Below, one piece after another: positions 1 through 5,050 of a DNA stretch of 10,022 nucleotides. Every line of letters starts with the position of its first letter. The stretch's first letter is position 1. Made by a program: the position numbers and the translations under genes. This DNA comes from Candidatus Parcubacteria bacterium (GTDB lineage Bacteria > Patescibacteriota > Minisyncoccia > Minisyncoccales > PEYH01), in contig JAPLYH010000050.1 in the NCBI GenBank assembly GCA_026395615.1, positions 1 through 10,022 of the forward strand, written 5' to 3'. The notes beneath the pieces are model-generated. The model did no database searches. It saw only the letters and a list, made by a program, of their open reading frames with translations, and was not told the origin of the DNA.

Positions 1-1
1 A

Positions 2-469
2 GTAGAACAGTGTGGTGTTGAGGAATGTCATTTTGATTATCGCACGAGTGTTTTTAAAAAAAATAAAAATTTTATTATAATTTCTTGTGAACTTGAATTA
101 AAAAAAGGAGAAAAAGAAAATATCAAACAAAAAATTGATAGTTATAAAAATTATAGGGTCGAACATCATCCTTTGAATTATCCTTCAGCCGGTTCTGTGT
201 TTAAAAATCCAGAAGCAACTGAGAAAATTATAAAAGATTATCCGGAAATTGTTAAAAATGGGATTGTCCCGGCGGGGTTTTTGATAGAGCAGGCGGGGCT
301 TAAGGGCAAAGTTATTGGCGGCGCGCAAATCTCCGAGAAACATTGCAACTTTATTATCAATTTAGGAAATGCCACGGCGAAAGATATTTTAGAATTGATA
401 AAAATAGTTAAAGAAAATGTTGAGAATAAATTTAAAATTAATTTAGAGGAAGAAATTTTCGTTTTTTAA
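2..469 (+). CDS. murB: UDP-N-acetylenolpyruvoylglucosamine reductase (MurB), C-terminal part; 5' end lies outside the window
   Basis: MurB reduces UDP-N-acetylglucosamine enolpyruvate to UDP-N-acetylmuramate with NADPH and FAD in the cytoplasm, the second committed step of peptidoglycan synthesis. The reading frame is open from base 2 (155 codons to the TAA at 467-469), so only the C-terminal half to third is present. Visible family signatures are YRTSVFK near the start, the hallmark PSAGSVFKNP (from about base 179), whose serine is the proton donor of the enzyme family, GxLIEQAGLKG, and the C-terminal block AQISEKHCNFIINLGNATA followed by a LEEEIF end, which supplies the conserved late glutamate. 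The order and spacing fit type II MurB. A TTG at 173 could be taken for a start, but the conserved residues upstream show it is internal. Family assignment is secure; the gene shows no sign of damage. Confidence 0.95.
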   Translation, partial: VEQCGVEECHFDYRTSVFKKNKNFIIISCELELKKGEKENIKQKIDSYKNYRVEHHPLNYPSAGSVFKNPEATEKIIKDYPEIVKNGIVPAGFLIEQAGLKGKVIGGAQISEKHCNFIINLGNATAKDILELIKIVKENVENKFKINLEEEIFVF

Positions 470-479
470 GTTTTCCACA

Positions 480-508
480 TTGACATATTATTTTAAAAGA
501 AAGAAAAT
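480..508 (+). promoter_or_regulatory. Possible sigma-70-type promoter for the lysine-rich ORF
   Basis: A perfect -35 hexamer TTGACA (480-485) lies 10 bases after the murB stop. A 17-base spacer leads to GAAAAT (503-508), which matches four of six positions of the -10 consensus. Another -10-like hexamer, TATATT (508-513), is better in sequence but 22 bases away. Transcription would start near 515-520, just upstream of the SD-like AAAGGAGG at 523-530. Confidence 0.4.
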
Positions 509-522
509 ATATTAAAGATATT

Positions 523-530
523 AAAGGAGG
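523..530 (+). promoter_or_regulatory. Strong Shine-Dalgarno sequence, unusually far from a start codon
   Basis: AAAGGAGG is an almost complete match to the 16S rRNA tail, yet the first ATG downstream is at 570, 39 bases away. No ATG, GTG or TTG lies at a normal distance; the only candidate is ATT at 534, which opens a six-codon frame. The intervening RNA can form a weak AT hairpin (TTAA-A-TT with AATTAA, about 535-554) that could bring SD and AUG closer. It may serve the lysine-rich ORF or a start I cannot identify. Confidence 0.45.
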
Positions 531-569
531 CCGATTAAATTCTCTCATAATTAAACGATAAAAACTATT

Positions 570-677
570 ATGGTTGCAAAAAAGAAAACAAAAAAGAAGG
601 TAGCTAAGAAAACTACAAAAAAGAAAGTAGCCAAGAAGGTTACGAAGAAGAAGGTTGCAAAAAAGAAGAAGAGATAG
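570..677 (+). CDS. 35-residue lysine-rich histone H1-like mini-protein
   Basis: The ORF runs from ATG 570 to TAG 675-677 and encodes 35 residues. About two thirds are lysine; the rest are Val, Ala, Thr and one Arg, arranged as imperfect repeats of the type KKKVAKK and KKT. There are no acidic or large hydrophobic residues, so it cannot form a normal globular fold. Such tails occur in histone H1-like and AlgP-like proteins that bind DNA or RNA through charge, so nucleic-acid binding is the natural inference, but nothing shows a specific target. An in-frame stop at 552-554 prevents upstream extension, which makes ATG 570 the only conventional start. A strong SD lies 39 bases upstream, further than usual. 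The coding strand uses both AAA and AAG and mixed Ala and Val codons, so it is not simply an A-tract artefact. It lies just ahead of the HPF gene, separated by a hairpin. Confidence 0.6.
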   Translation: MVAKKKTKKKVAKKTTKKKVAKKVTKKKVAKKKKR

Positions 678-699
678 AATCTAGGTTTTATTTTTTCCC

Positions 700-734
700 T
701 AGTCGTATCTCTGCCCATGGCAGAGATACGACTA
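700..734 (+). repeat. Perfect 16-bp inverted repeat (hairpin) between the lysine-rich ORF and hpf
   Basis: The arms 700-715 (TAGTCGTATCTCTGCC) and 719-734 are exact reverse complements around the 3-base loop CAT. The hairpin is GC-richer than its surroundings. The T-rich run (688-697) lies before the stem, and no T tract follows it on either strand, so it is not a textbook intrinsic terminator. The last five bases of the right arm (GACTA, 730-734) can also pair with TAGTC at 741-745, giving a smaller alternative hairpin. Possible roles are 3'-end protection of the short upstream mRNA, a dispersed palindromic repeat, or a protein site. Confidence 0.8.
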
Positions 735-805
735 TCTCTGTAGTCCCTTATGCAAGGTCGGAGCAGAGAGTAAATTTAATAATTTTACAAGGATAATAAG
801 AAAGA

Positions 806-1222
806 ATGAAGGTAAATATAAAAACCACAAATATTGAACTAGACGAAGCTCTTGTGGTCTGGGTCAATGATAGAATAGGCGAACTGGATAGAATTTTGGG
901 AGCCTTCGGACCAGAGAGTGTTTCAACTGGGGAAAAAGAAAAAGTGGAAGCATTTGTTGAGATTGGAAAAATATCAAAACATCACCTTAAGGGCGATGTT
1001 TTTCGCGCTGAAGTGCAATTAATTCTGCCCAAGAAATCATTGCGGGCAGTGGCGAGAGATAATGACTTAAGGGTAGCTATAAATATTGCTAAAGAGGAAA
1101 TTCAGGGAGAAATTAAAAAATACAAAGGCAAGAGGGTGACTCGAGCGAGAAAATGGGCAAGAGTATTAAAAGAAAAGTTTCGCACAGTAGAAATTTTGAG
1201 GCCGAAAAAACTTAGAAAATAA
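806..1222 (+). CDS. hpf: Ribosome hibernation promoting factor (HPF/RaiA, S30AE family), short form
   Basis: The 138-residue protein fits the S30AE family, whose members bind the 30S decoding region in slow growth or starvation, block mRNA and tRNA binding, and help store inactive ribosomes. The typical beta-alpha-beta-beta-beta-alpha core spans about residues 1-110: MKVNIKTTNIELDEAL opens the first strand, VEAFVEIGKISKHHLKGDVFRAEV gives the central strands with the common HHLKGDVFRAE stretch, and LRAVARDNDLRVAINIAKEEI gives the last helix containing the conserved D.R.AI pattern. The tail (111-138) is very basic (KGKRVTRARKWAR), suited to rRNA contact. It lacks the extra C-terminal dimerisation domain of long HPF (about 180-190 residues). 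ATG 806 is preceded by AAGGA at 789-793, 12 bases upstream. The gene stands between two small unrelated genes. The family call is firm; short HPF versus RaiA/YfiA-type action cannot be told from sequence. Confidence 0.9.
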   Translation: MKVNIKTTNIELDEALVVWVNDRIGELDRILGAFGPESVSTGEKEKVEAFVEIGKISKHHLKGDVFRAEVQLILPKKSLRAVARDNDLRVAINIAKEEIQGEIKKYKGKRVTRARKWARVLKEKFRTVEILRPKKLRK

Positions 1223-1228
1223 TTTTAA

Positions 1229-1249
1229 TGATTTAACTTGATTAAATCA
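1229..1249 (+). repeat. AT-rich inverted repeat after hpf, weak terminator candidate
   Basis: TGATTTAA (1229-1236) and TTAAATCA (1242-1249) pair perfectly around a 5-base loop. A T-rich stretch follows at 1256-1269, so it could act as a weak terminator for hpf. The AT-only centre makes the stem unstable. The right arm also overlaps a possible -35 element for the next gene. Confidence 0.35.
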
Positions 1250-1267
1250 CTGGAATCTTTTTATCTT
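1238..1267 (+). promoter_or_regulatory. Possible promoter giving a near-leaderless transcript for the 1275 gene
   Basis: TTGATT (1238-1243) and TATCTT (1262-1267) are 18 bases apart and each match four of six consensus positions. The -10 ends 7 bases before ATG 1275, so transcription would begin at or next to the start codon. The gene has no SD, in agreement with this, but both hexamers are weak and chance cannot be excluded. Confidence 0.3.
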
Positions 1268-1274
1268 TTAGGTT

Positions 1275-1700
1275 ATGGAAAAAGCTGTTTCAAAAAATAA
1301 TGTTCCAGGAATAAAGATTGTTTTTGTAAATGTTTTAGTAATATCCATTATTTTAATATCTTTTATTCAGATTTTATTAGCAGAGGATATCACGGCTAAA
1401 ATAATTAACATACTGATTCTAGTTGCCTATGCTTTTATAAGCGCTTTACTTATTGCATACTCTTTATCTGAAGAGCGGCAAAGAAGAGTTTTAGAAAAGA
1501 TGATAGAAGAAAGAACGGAGGCAATTATTGATAGTAAACAAATATTGATGGAAAGAGTGGATGAAATAGCAAAAAGCAAGGTTGCTCTGCAAAAGAGGAC
1601 AAAAGAATTAGAAGCATGGCATAAACTTGTGAAAGGGAGAGAATTGAAAATGGCAGAGTTAAAACAAACTCTTGAATCTTTACAGGCTAAAGAAAAATAA
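1275..1700 (+). CDS. Small membrane protein with two transmembrane helices and a C-terminal coiled coil, function unknown
   Basis: The 141-residue protein starts with a short charged stretch, then has two hydrophobic segments (about residues 14-36 and 42-64) separated by a few polar residues, so it should form a membrane hairpin with both ends on the same side. Residues 66-140 are highly charged and helical (EERQRRVLEKMIEERTEAI...), with heptad-like spacing of Leu, Ile and Val, i.e. a probable coiled coil. Near the end lies GRELKMAELKQTLESL. From memory, a very similar VGRELKMIELK motif ends the linker helices of some PAS/sensor kinases and several small coiled-coil proteins of Patescibacteria. 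The protein may therefore be a kinase-less relative of a sensor's membrane and linker part. No catalytic domain is present. There is no SD before ATG 1275. A strong terminator follows 24 bases after the stop, so it ends a transcription unit. Confidence 0.75.
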   Translation: MEKAVSKNNVPGIKIVFVNVLVISIILISFIQILLAEDITAKIINILILVAYAFISALLIAYSLSEERQRRVLEKMIEERTEAIIDSKQILMERVDEIAKSKVALQKRTKELEAWHKLVKGRELKMAELKQTLESLQAKEK

Positions 1701-1723
1701 TTCTTAAATTATATCGTATAAGC

Positions 1724-1759
1724 GCCGTCCGGCAACTGCCGGGCGGTTCTTTCTTTTTA
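1724..1759 (+). terminator. Rho-independent terminator after the coiled-coil membrane protein
   Basis: A 9-bp stem, CCGTCCGGC (1725-1733) with GCCGGGCGG (1738-1746) including one T-G wobble, closes a 4-base loop (AACT). A T-rich tail follows (1747-1758). This is the cleanest terminator in the first third of the window. It lies only about 27 bases before the secA start codon, so secA needs its own promoter in this short space. Confidence 0.9.
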
Positions 1760-1769
1760 TGCCCCGCTG

Positions 1770-1778
1770 TGTTAGATT
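1770..1778 (+). promoter_or_regulatory. Possible extended -10 promoter for secA
   Basis: TG at 1770-1771, one base, then TAGATT (1773-1778, four of six consensus positions) form an extended -10 pattern. It ends 7 bases before ATG 1786, so the RNA would start at or near the start codon. No convincing -35 is visible because the upstream bases belong to the terminator tail. The placement is favoured because a terminator at 1724-1759 should block transcripts from upstream. Confidence 0.35.
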
Positions 1779-1785
1779 AGAGTAT

Positions 1786-4245
1786 ATGTCTATTCTCAAG
1801 GCAATTTTTGGCGATGACAATGAAAAATACCTGAAGCAGTATAGGCCGTTGGTGGAAAAAATTAATCAACTTGAACCAGATTTCGAGCGCCTTTCAGATG
1901 AAGGTTTGAGAAAAAAAGCGGAGGAATTAAAAAAAATAGTTCAGGAAAAAGACGATACTGATATAGTTTTATCAGAGGCCTTTGCCTTAATCAGGGAAAC
2001 CGCTAAAAGAGTTTTAAAACAAAGACATTTTGACGTTCAGCTAATGGGCGGAATGGCTCTGCATAAAGGAAGCATAGCTGAAATGAAAACAGGAGAAGGA
2101 AAAACCCTTGCTTCCACTTTACCCGCTTTTCTTAATGCCTTAGGAGGAAAGGGCGTTCATATAGTTACTGTCAATGATTATTTGGCAAAAAGAGACGCAG
2201 TTTGGATGGGTCAAATTTATAACTTCCTCGGCCTGTCTGTTTCCTGCCTTATCCACGATTCAGCATTATTGTATGACCCGGAATACAAACAGCAGGACGA
2301 AAATTTGCCAGATAACGAACAGGAGCGAGATGAAGAAAGGGATATTGTTGGAGGATTTAAAGTAGTTGAAAGTTATTTAAAACCCATCTCAAGAAAAGAG
2401 GCCTATCAAGCAGATATTGTTTACGGCACTAATCATGAATTTGGTTTTGATTATTTAAGAGATAATATGGCGCAACTGCCGGAACAGAGAGTTCAAAGAG
2501 GATTGAATTTTGCCATAATTGATGAAGTTGATTCGGTGTTGATTGATGAAGCCAGAACGCCTTTGATAATTTCTGCGCCCGATGTAGAAAGCTCAAAACT
2601 TTACGAAGGATTTTCAAGAATTATTCCTCATCTTAAAACAGAAGAGGATTATGAGATTCACGAAAAGGAAAAGGTAGCAACATTAACAGATGCGGGGGTT
2701 GGGAAAATAGAAAAAATCCTCGGAGTGGAAAATATTTATGAAGAAAAAGGCACGAAATATTTGCATCACCTTGAACAGGCTTTGAGAGCAGAAGTTGTTT
2801 TCAAAAAAGATAGGGATTATGTTGTGAGAGATGGAGAAATAATTATTGTGGATGAGTTCACCGGCCGATTAATGCCAGGAAGAAGATGGTCAGGAGGATT
2901 ACATCAGGCGGTGGAGGCAAAAGAAGGATTGTCTGTCCAGCCGGAATCTCTAACCTTAGCCACTATATCTCTTCAAAATTATTTTAGAATGTATAAAAAA
3001 CTCGGAGGAATGACAGGGACTGCCCTTACTTCGGCCGAAGAATTTGAAAAGGTTTATAAACTGGATGTTGTGGTTATTCCCACAAATAACCAAATGATTA
3101 GAAAGGACTTGGCAGATATGATTTACAAGACAGAAAAAGAAAAATTTTTAGCCATTGCCGATAAGGTAAAAGAAAGTTATCAAAAAGGGCAGCCGGTATT
3201 AATAGGAACTCGTTCTATTGAAAAAAATGAAATGTTGGGTAGAATTTTAGAAACCCAAGGTGTGCCTCATCAGATTTTAAATGCTAAACACCATCAGCGA
3301 GAAGGAGAAATCATTGCCCAAGCCGGTAAAAGAGGCGCAGTAACAGTTGCTACCAATATGGCGGGCAGAGGAGTGGATATAATTCTTGGAGGTAATCCGC
3401 CGGATGAAAAAGAAGCGGAAGAAATAAAAACACTCGGCGGACTTTTGGTTTTGGGAACTGAAAGACACGAAGCCAGAAGAATAGATAATCAATTAAGAGG
3501 AAGATCCGGCAGACAGGGTGATCCGGGGGTAAGTCAATTCTTTTTATCAGCAGAGGATGATCTTTTGCGGATTTTTGGCGGAGATAGAATAAAGGGATTA
3601 ATGGAACGATTGCGCGTGCCGGAAGGCCAGCCCATTCAGTCAAAATTAATTAGCCAAGCAGTAGAAAGCGCACAGGGGAAAATTGAAGGAATGAATTTTG
3701 ATGCCAGAAAACATCTTTTGGAATATGATGATGTGATGAATATTCATAGGAATTCGTTTTACAAAAAAAGAGATGAAATTGTTGATGCCTCGGGCGAAGA
3801 GCTGAAAACAAAAGTTTCAGAAATTTTTGAAAAACAAAAACAACCCGAAGATGATTTTCTTAGAAAAGAAAAAGAATTGGGCAGCGAATTTTCAAATGCA
3901 TTGAGATTTATTTGTTTGCGGATATTTGACGGTTTTTGGATTGAGCATTTGACTGAAATGGATTATTTGAGAGATAGGGTGCGATTAAGAGCTTATGGCC
4001 AGCTTGATCCTTTAGTGGAATACAAAAATGAGGGTTATAAAATGTTTAAAGAATTATTTAATCTAATTGAAACCAATATAGTTAAAGCAGTTTTAGTCGT
4101 TTCATTAAAGCAGCAAACTCAACAGGAAAATCAACAAACTATGCCAGCCAGCACTGGCAATACGAGCGGAGATAAACAAATAGGAAGAAACGACCCTTGT
4201 CCGTGCGGGTCGGGTAAGAAGTATAAGAAATGTTGCGGGAAATAA
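1786..4245 (+). CDS. secA: Preprotein translocase ATPase subunit SecA
   Basis: SecA is the ATP-driven motor that pushes unfolded secretory proteins through the SecYEG channel. I chose ATG 1786 (819 residues) because MSILKAIFGDDNEKYLKQYR is a normal SecA N terminus; the in-frame ATG at 1759 adds nine atypical residues and sits in the preceding terminator's T tail. Visible parts: Walker A GEGKT at residues 103-107; DEVDS Walker B at 246-250, followed by the preprotein cross-linking domain; second ATPase domain with GTRSIEKNE, NMAGRGVDI (from 524) and LRGRSGRQGD (570-579); scaffold helix GKIEGMNFDARK and EYDDV (646-650); W718..HL and AYGQLDPLVEYK; zinc-binding tail with C805, C807, C816 and C817. 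Two oddities: about 39 extra residues between Walker A and B (around 157-202) relative to E. coli SecA, and a helical-wing region shorter by about 55. No SD is visible. Function is secure. Confidence 0.97.
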   Translation: MSILKAIFGDDNEKYLKQYRPLVEKINQLEPDFERLSDEGLRKKAEELKKIVQEKDDTDIVLSEAFALIRETAKRVLKQRHFDVQLMGGMALHKGSIAEMKTGEGKTLASTLPAFLNALGGKGVHIVTVNDYLAKRDAVWMGQIYNFLGLSVSCLIHDSALLYDPEYKQQDENLPDNEQERDEERDIVGGFKVVESYLKPISRKEAYQADIVYGTNHEFGFDYLRDNMAQLPEQRVQRGLNFAIIDEVDSVLIDEARTPLIISAPDVESSKLYEGFSRIIPHLKTEEDYEIHEKEKVATLTDAGVGKIEKILGVENIYEEKGTKYLHHLEQALRAEVVFKKDRDYVVRDGEIIIVDEFTGRLMPGRRWSGGLHQAVEAKEGLSVQPESLTLATISLQNYFRMYKKLGGMTGTALTSAEEFEKVYKLDVVVIPTNNQMIRKDLADMIYKTEKEKFLAIADKVKESYQKGQPVLIGTRSIEKNEMLGRILETQGVPHQILNAKHHQREGEIIAQAGKRGAVTVATNMAGRGVDIILGGNPPDEKEAEEIKTLGGLLVLGTERHEARRIDNQLRGRSGRQGDPGVSQFFLSAEDDLLRIFGGDRIKGLMERLRVPEGQPIQSKLISQAVESAQGKIEGMNFDARKHLLEYDDVMNIHRNSFYKKRDEIVDASGEELKTKVSEIFEKQKQPEDDFLRKEKELGSEFSNALRFICLRIFDGFWIEHLTEMDYLRDRVRLRAYGQLDPLVEYKNEGYKMFKELFNLIETNIVKAVLVVSLKQQTQQENQQTMPASTGNTSGDKQIGRNDPCPCGSGKKYKKCCGK

Positions 4246-4282
4246 AAAAGAGAACGGGTCCGACACCATCGTGTCAGACCCG
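4241..4282 (-). terminator. Intrinsic terminator for the minus-strand 65-residue ORF
   Basis: The stem CGGGTC-C-GACAC (4255-4266) pairs with GTGTC-A-GACCCG (4271-4282) with one internal mismatch and a CATC loop. Read on the minus strand, the hairpin is followed by a T-rich tail (complement of 4243-4254, starting right after the secA stop). On the plus strand no T tract follows. It therefore serves the minus-strand gene; the hairpin may also protect the secA 3' end. Confidence 0.75.
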
Positions 4283-4296
4283 GGATGAGACTCCCT

Positions 4297-4494
4297 CTAT
4301 TGTTTCTTCCGCCTTATCCTTTTTCGAGTGAGGGTGACGCAGGGATAGAATCCATCATCTGCGCCCTGTTTTTGTTCGACTGTAGCGACTACTTCTACTA
4401 CGAGTCGTCCGCCGATGTAAACGAGGACGCGCGCCGGATCGTGGGAACACCCTTGTTCTTGTTCGAGCTTCACCAGTAACCTGGGAGCTGTCAT
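4297..4494 (-). CDS. 65-residue basic orphan protein, minus strand, convergent with secA
   Basis: Although short, this ORF has all the signs of a real gene: ATG at 4494-4492, a perfect AAGGAGG SD (minus-strand reading of 4503-4509) at an 8-base spacing, a divergent promoter further upstream and a hairpin plus T-tail terminator just past its stop. The 65-residue product reads as alternating beta-like segments (RLLVKLEQE, ARVLVYIGGRLVVEVVATVEQ), suggesting a small beta-rich fold, and ends in a basic patch (TRKRIRRKKQ) compatible with nucleic-acid binding. It has two isolated cysteines (about 16 and 52) and no zinc motif. I do not recognise the family. The region is visibly richer in GC than secA and secD. 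The opposite-strand frame in the same stretch (4285-4479) lacks an SD and is treated as a shadow. No function is proposed. Confidence 0.65.
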   Translation of the reverse strand: MTAPRLLVKLEQEQGCSHDPARVLVYIGGRLVVEVVATVEQKQGADDGFYPCVTLTRKRIRRKKQ

Positions 4495-4502
4495 AATTGA
4501 GG

Positions 4503-4509
4503 CCTCCTT
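4503..4509 (-). promoter_or_regulatory. Shine-Dalgarno site that decides the minus-strand start
   Basis: The minus-strand reading is AAGGAGG, seven of seven matches to the core anti-SD, 8 bases before the ATG at 4494. It is the main reason for calling the minus-strand gene and for choosing its start. Confidence 0.8.
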
Positions 4510-4530
4510 GGATTTGGAGTGACTAATAGC

Positions 4531-4559
4531 AGATTATTAGAAAAAACATTCAATGTCAA
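4531..4559 (-). promoter_or_regulatory. Minus-strand promoter of the divergent pair
   Basis: On the minus strand a perfect -35 TTGACA (4559-4554) is followed by AATAAT (4538-4533, five of six) at a 15-base spacing, or by TAATCT (4536-4531) at 17. Transcription would begin near 4525, giving a leader of about 30 bases that contains the SD. The -35 faces away from the plus-strand -35 at 4570-4575, ten bases away. Confidence 0.6.
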
Positions 4560-4569
4560 GTTTTAATAT

Positions 4570-4598
4570 TTGACTTTTTTTTGAAAAGAAATTATTAT
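4570..4598 (+). promoter_or_regulatory. Plus-strand promoter of the divergent pair
   Basis: TTGACT (4570-4575), a 17-base spacer and TATTAT (4593-4598) form a near-consensus sigma-70 promoter with five of six matches in each hexamer. The start point would be near 4605, giving a leader of about 20 bases that is little more than the SD AAGGAGGT (4613-4620). It drives the 65-residue zinc-ribbon-like gene. Confidence 0.8.
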
Positions 4599-4624
4599 AC
4601 AAGCCACATCTGAAGGAGGTAGCA

Positions 4625-4822
4625 ATGGCTGAGGATCAAAAGAAGGGCACTGACATTCCTGTCGATGAAAGCAGCAAGGGTAAAGACAAAGGGTCGTGTG
4701 AAAGACACGAACCTTACGACAGGGCGTACGCAGATAGGGGGTTCCGTATAGAAAACGGAACCATTATCGGCGACTTTACTTGTCGGAGATGTTGGGGCGT
4801 CTTCTCTCTTCCAGTCATGTAG
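4625..4822 (+). CDS. 65-residue orphan with a CxxH...CxxC zinc-ribbon-like pattern
   Basis: A complete expression unit surrounds this short ORF: near-consensus promoter, AAGGAGGT ending 4 bases before ATG 4625, and a strong terminator starting 14 bases after the stop. The first 24 residues are hydrophilic and probably disordered (Lys, Asp, Ser and Gly rich). The remainder is a compact segment with C25-x2-H28 and C53-x2-C56, 24 residues apart, the arrangement of a small zinc ribbon, with a short beta-like stretch (GFRIENGTIIGDFTC) leading into the second knuckle. An aromatic end (CWGVFSLPVM) follows. Zinc binding is inferred from spacing only. I do not recognise a named family and cannot say whether it binds nucleic acid, protein or only metal. 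Base composition and the strong SD match the neighbouring cassette genes, not secA or secD. Confidence 0.75.
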   Translation: MAEDQKKGTDIPVDESSKGKDKGSCERHEPYDRAYADRGFRIENGTIIGDFTCRRCWGVFSLPVM

Positions 4823-4835
4823 CATTCGTTCAGGG

Positions 4836-4875
4836 GCCCGTTTGCAGGAATTGCGAACGGGCGTTGTTTTTTATT
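4836..4875 (+). terminator. Rho-independent terminator of the zinc-ribbon-like gene
   Basis: GCCCGTTTGC (4836-4845) pairs with GCGAACGGGC (4853-4862) across a 7-base loop (10 bp with one wobble). A T-rich tail follows at 4864-4875. It isolates the small gene from the 246-residue gene downstream. Confidence 0.92.
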
Positions 4876-4932
4876 GACAACAAATATTAAAAGTATCAAG
4901 ATATTATATCAGTTCTTTTTGTCCTTATAGAT

Positions 4933-5034
4933 AGCTTTTAGTAGAAGAAATTCTTTTAAAAGCTGTCCATAAGGGCAGACAATCCAAAAATCGGCAGGCT
5001 CTAGGCTCTGTTTCTAAGAGTAGGGAGTAGGCCG
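4933..5034 (+). promoter_or_regulatory. Possible structured leader of the 246-residue gene
   Basis: The stretch before the SD at 5037-5044 contains consecutive hairpin-forming segments: AGCTTTT (4933-4939) with AAAAGCT (4958-4964); CTGTCC (4963-4968) with GGGCAG (4973-4978), which shares bases with the first; and a branched stem CGGC (4992-4995) with GCCG (5031-5034) enclosing CTCTA/TAGGG and CTCT/AGAG. A TTGACA at 4874-4879 lies upstream but has no good -10 at normal spacing; TATTAT at 4902-4907 is 22 bases away. The promoter is therefore uncertain, and the folding is read by eye. Confidence 0.3.
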
Positions 5035-5050
5035 TAAAAGGAGGCGTCAC

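Noticed and set aside
700..734. Hairpin as a plain Rho-independent terminator
   Set aside because: No T tract follows the stem on either strand; the T run lies before it.
1759..1785. Upstream in-frame ATG for secA
   Set aside because: It lies in the terminator T tail, has no SD, and adds nine residues that do not look like SecA; the normal N terminus begins at 1786.
3277..3643. Two overlapping minus-strand frames inside secA
   Set aside because: They lie opposite highly conserved SecA motifs (MAGRGVD, LRGRSGRQGD) and lack start signals.
4285..4479. 64-codon plus-strand frame opposite the small minus-strand gene
   Set aside because: No SD or promoter precedes it, and it overlaps the minus-strand terminator; the minus-strand frame has the full set of signals.
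4595..4899. Minus-strand frames opposite the zinc-ribbon-like gene
   Set aside because: They cross the plus-strand promoter and terminator and have no start signals of their own.
4874..4907. TTGACA with TATTAT as promoter of the 246-residue gene
   Set aside because: The spacing is 22 bases; at 16-18 bases only weak hexamers are found. The promoter of this gene remains unresolved.
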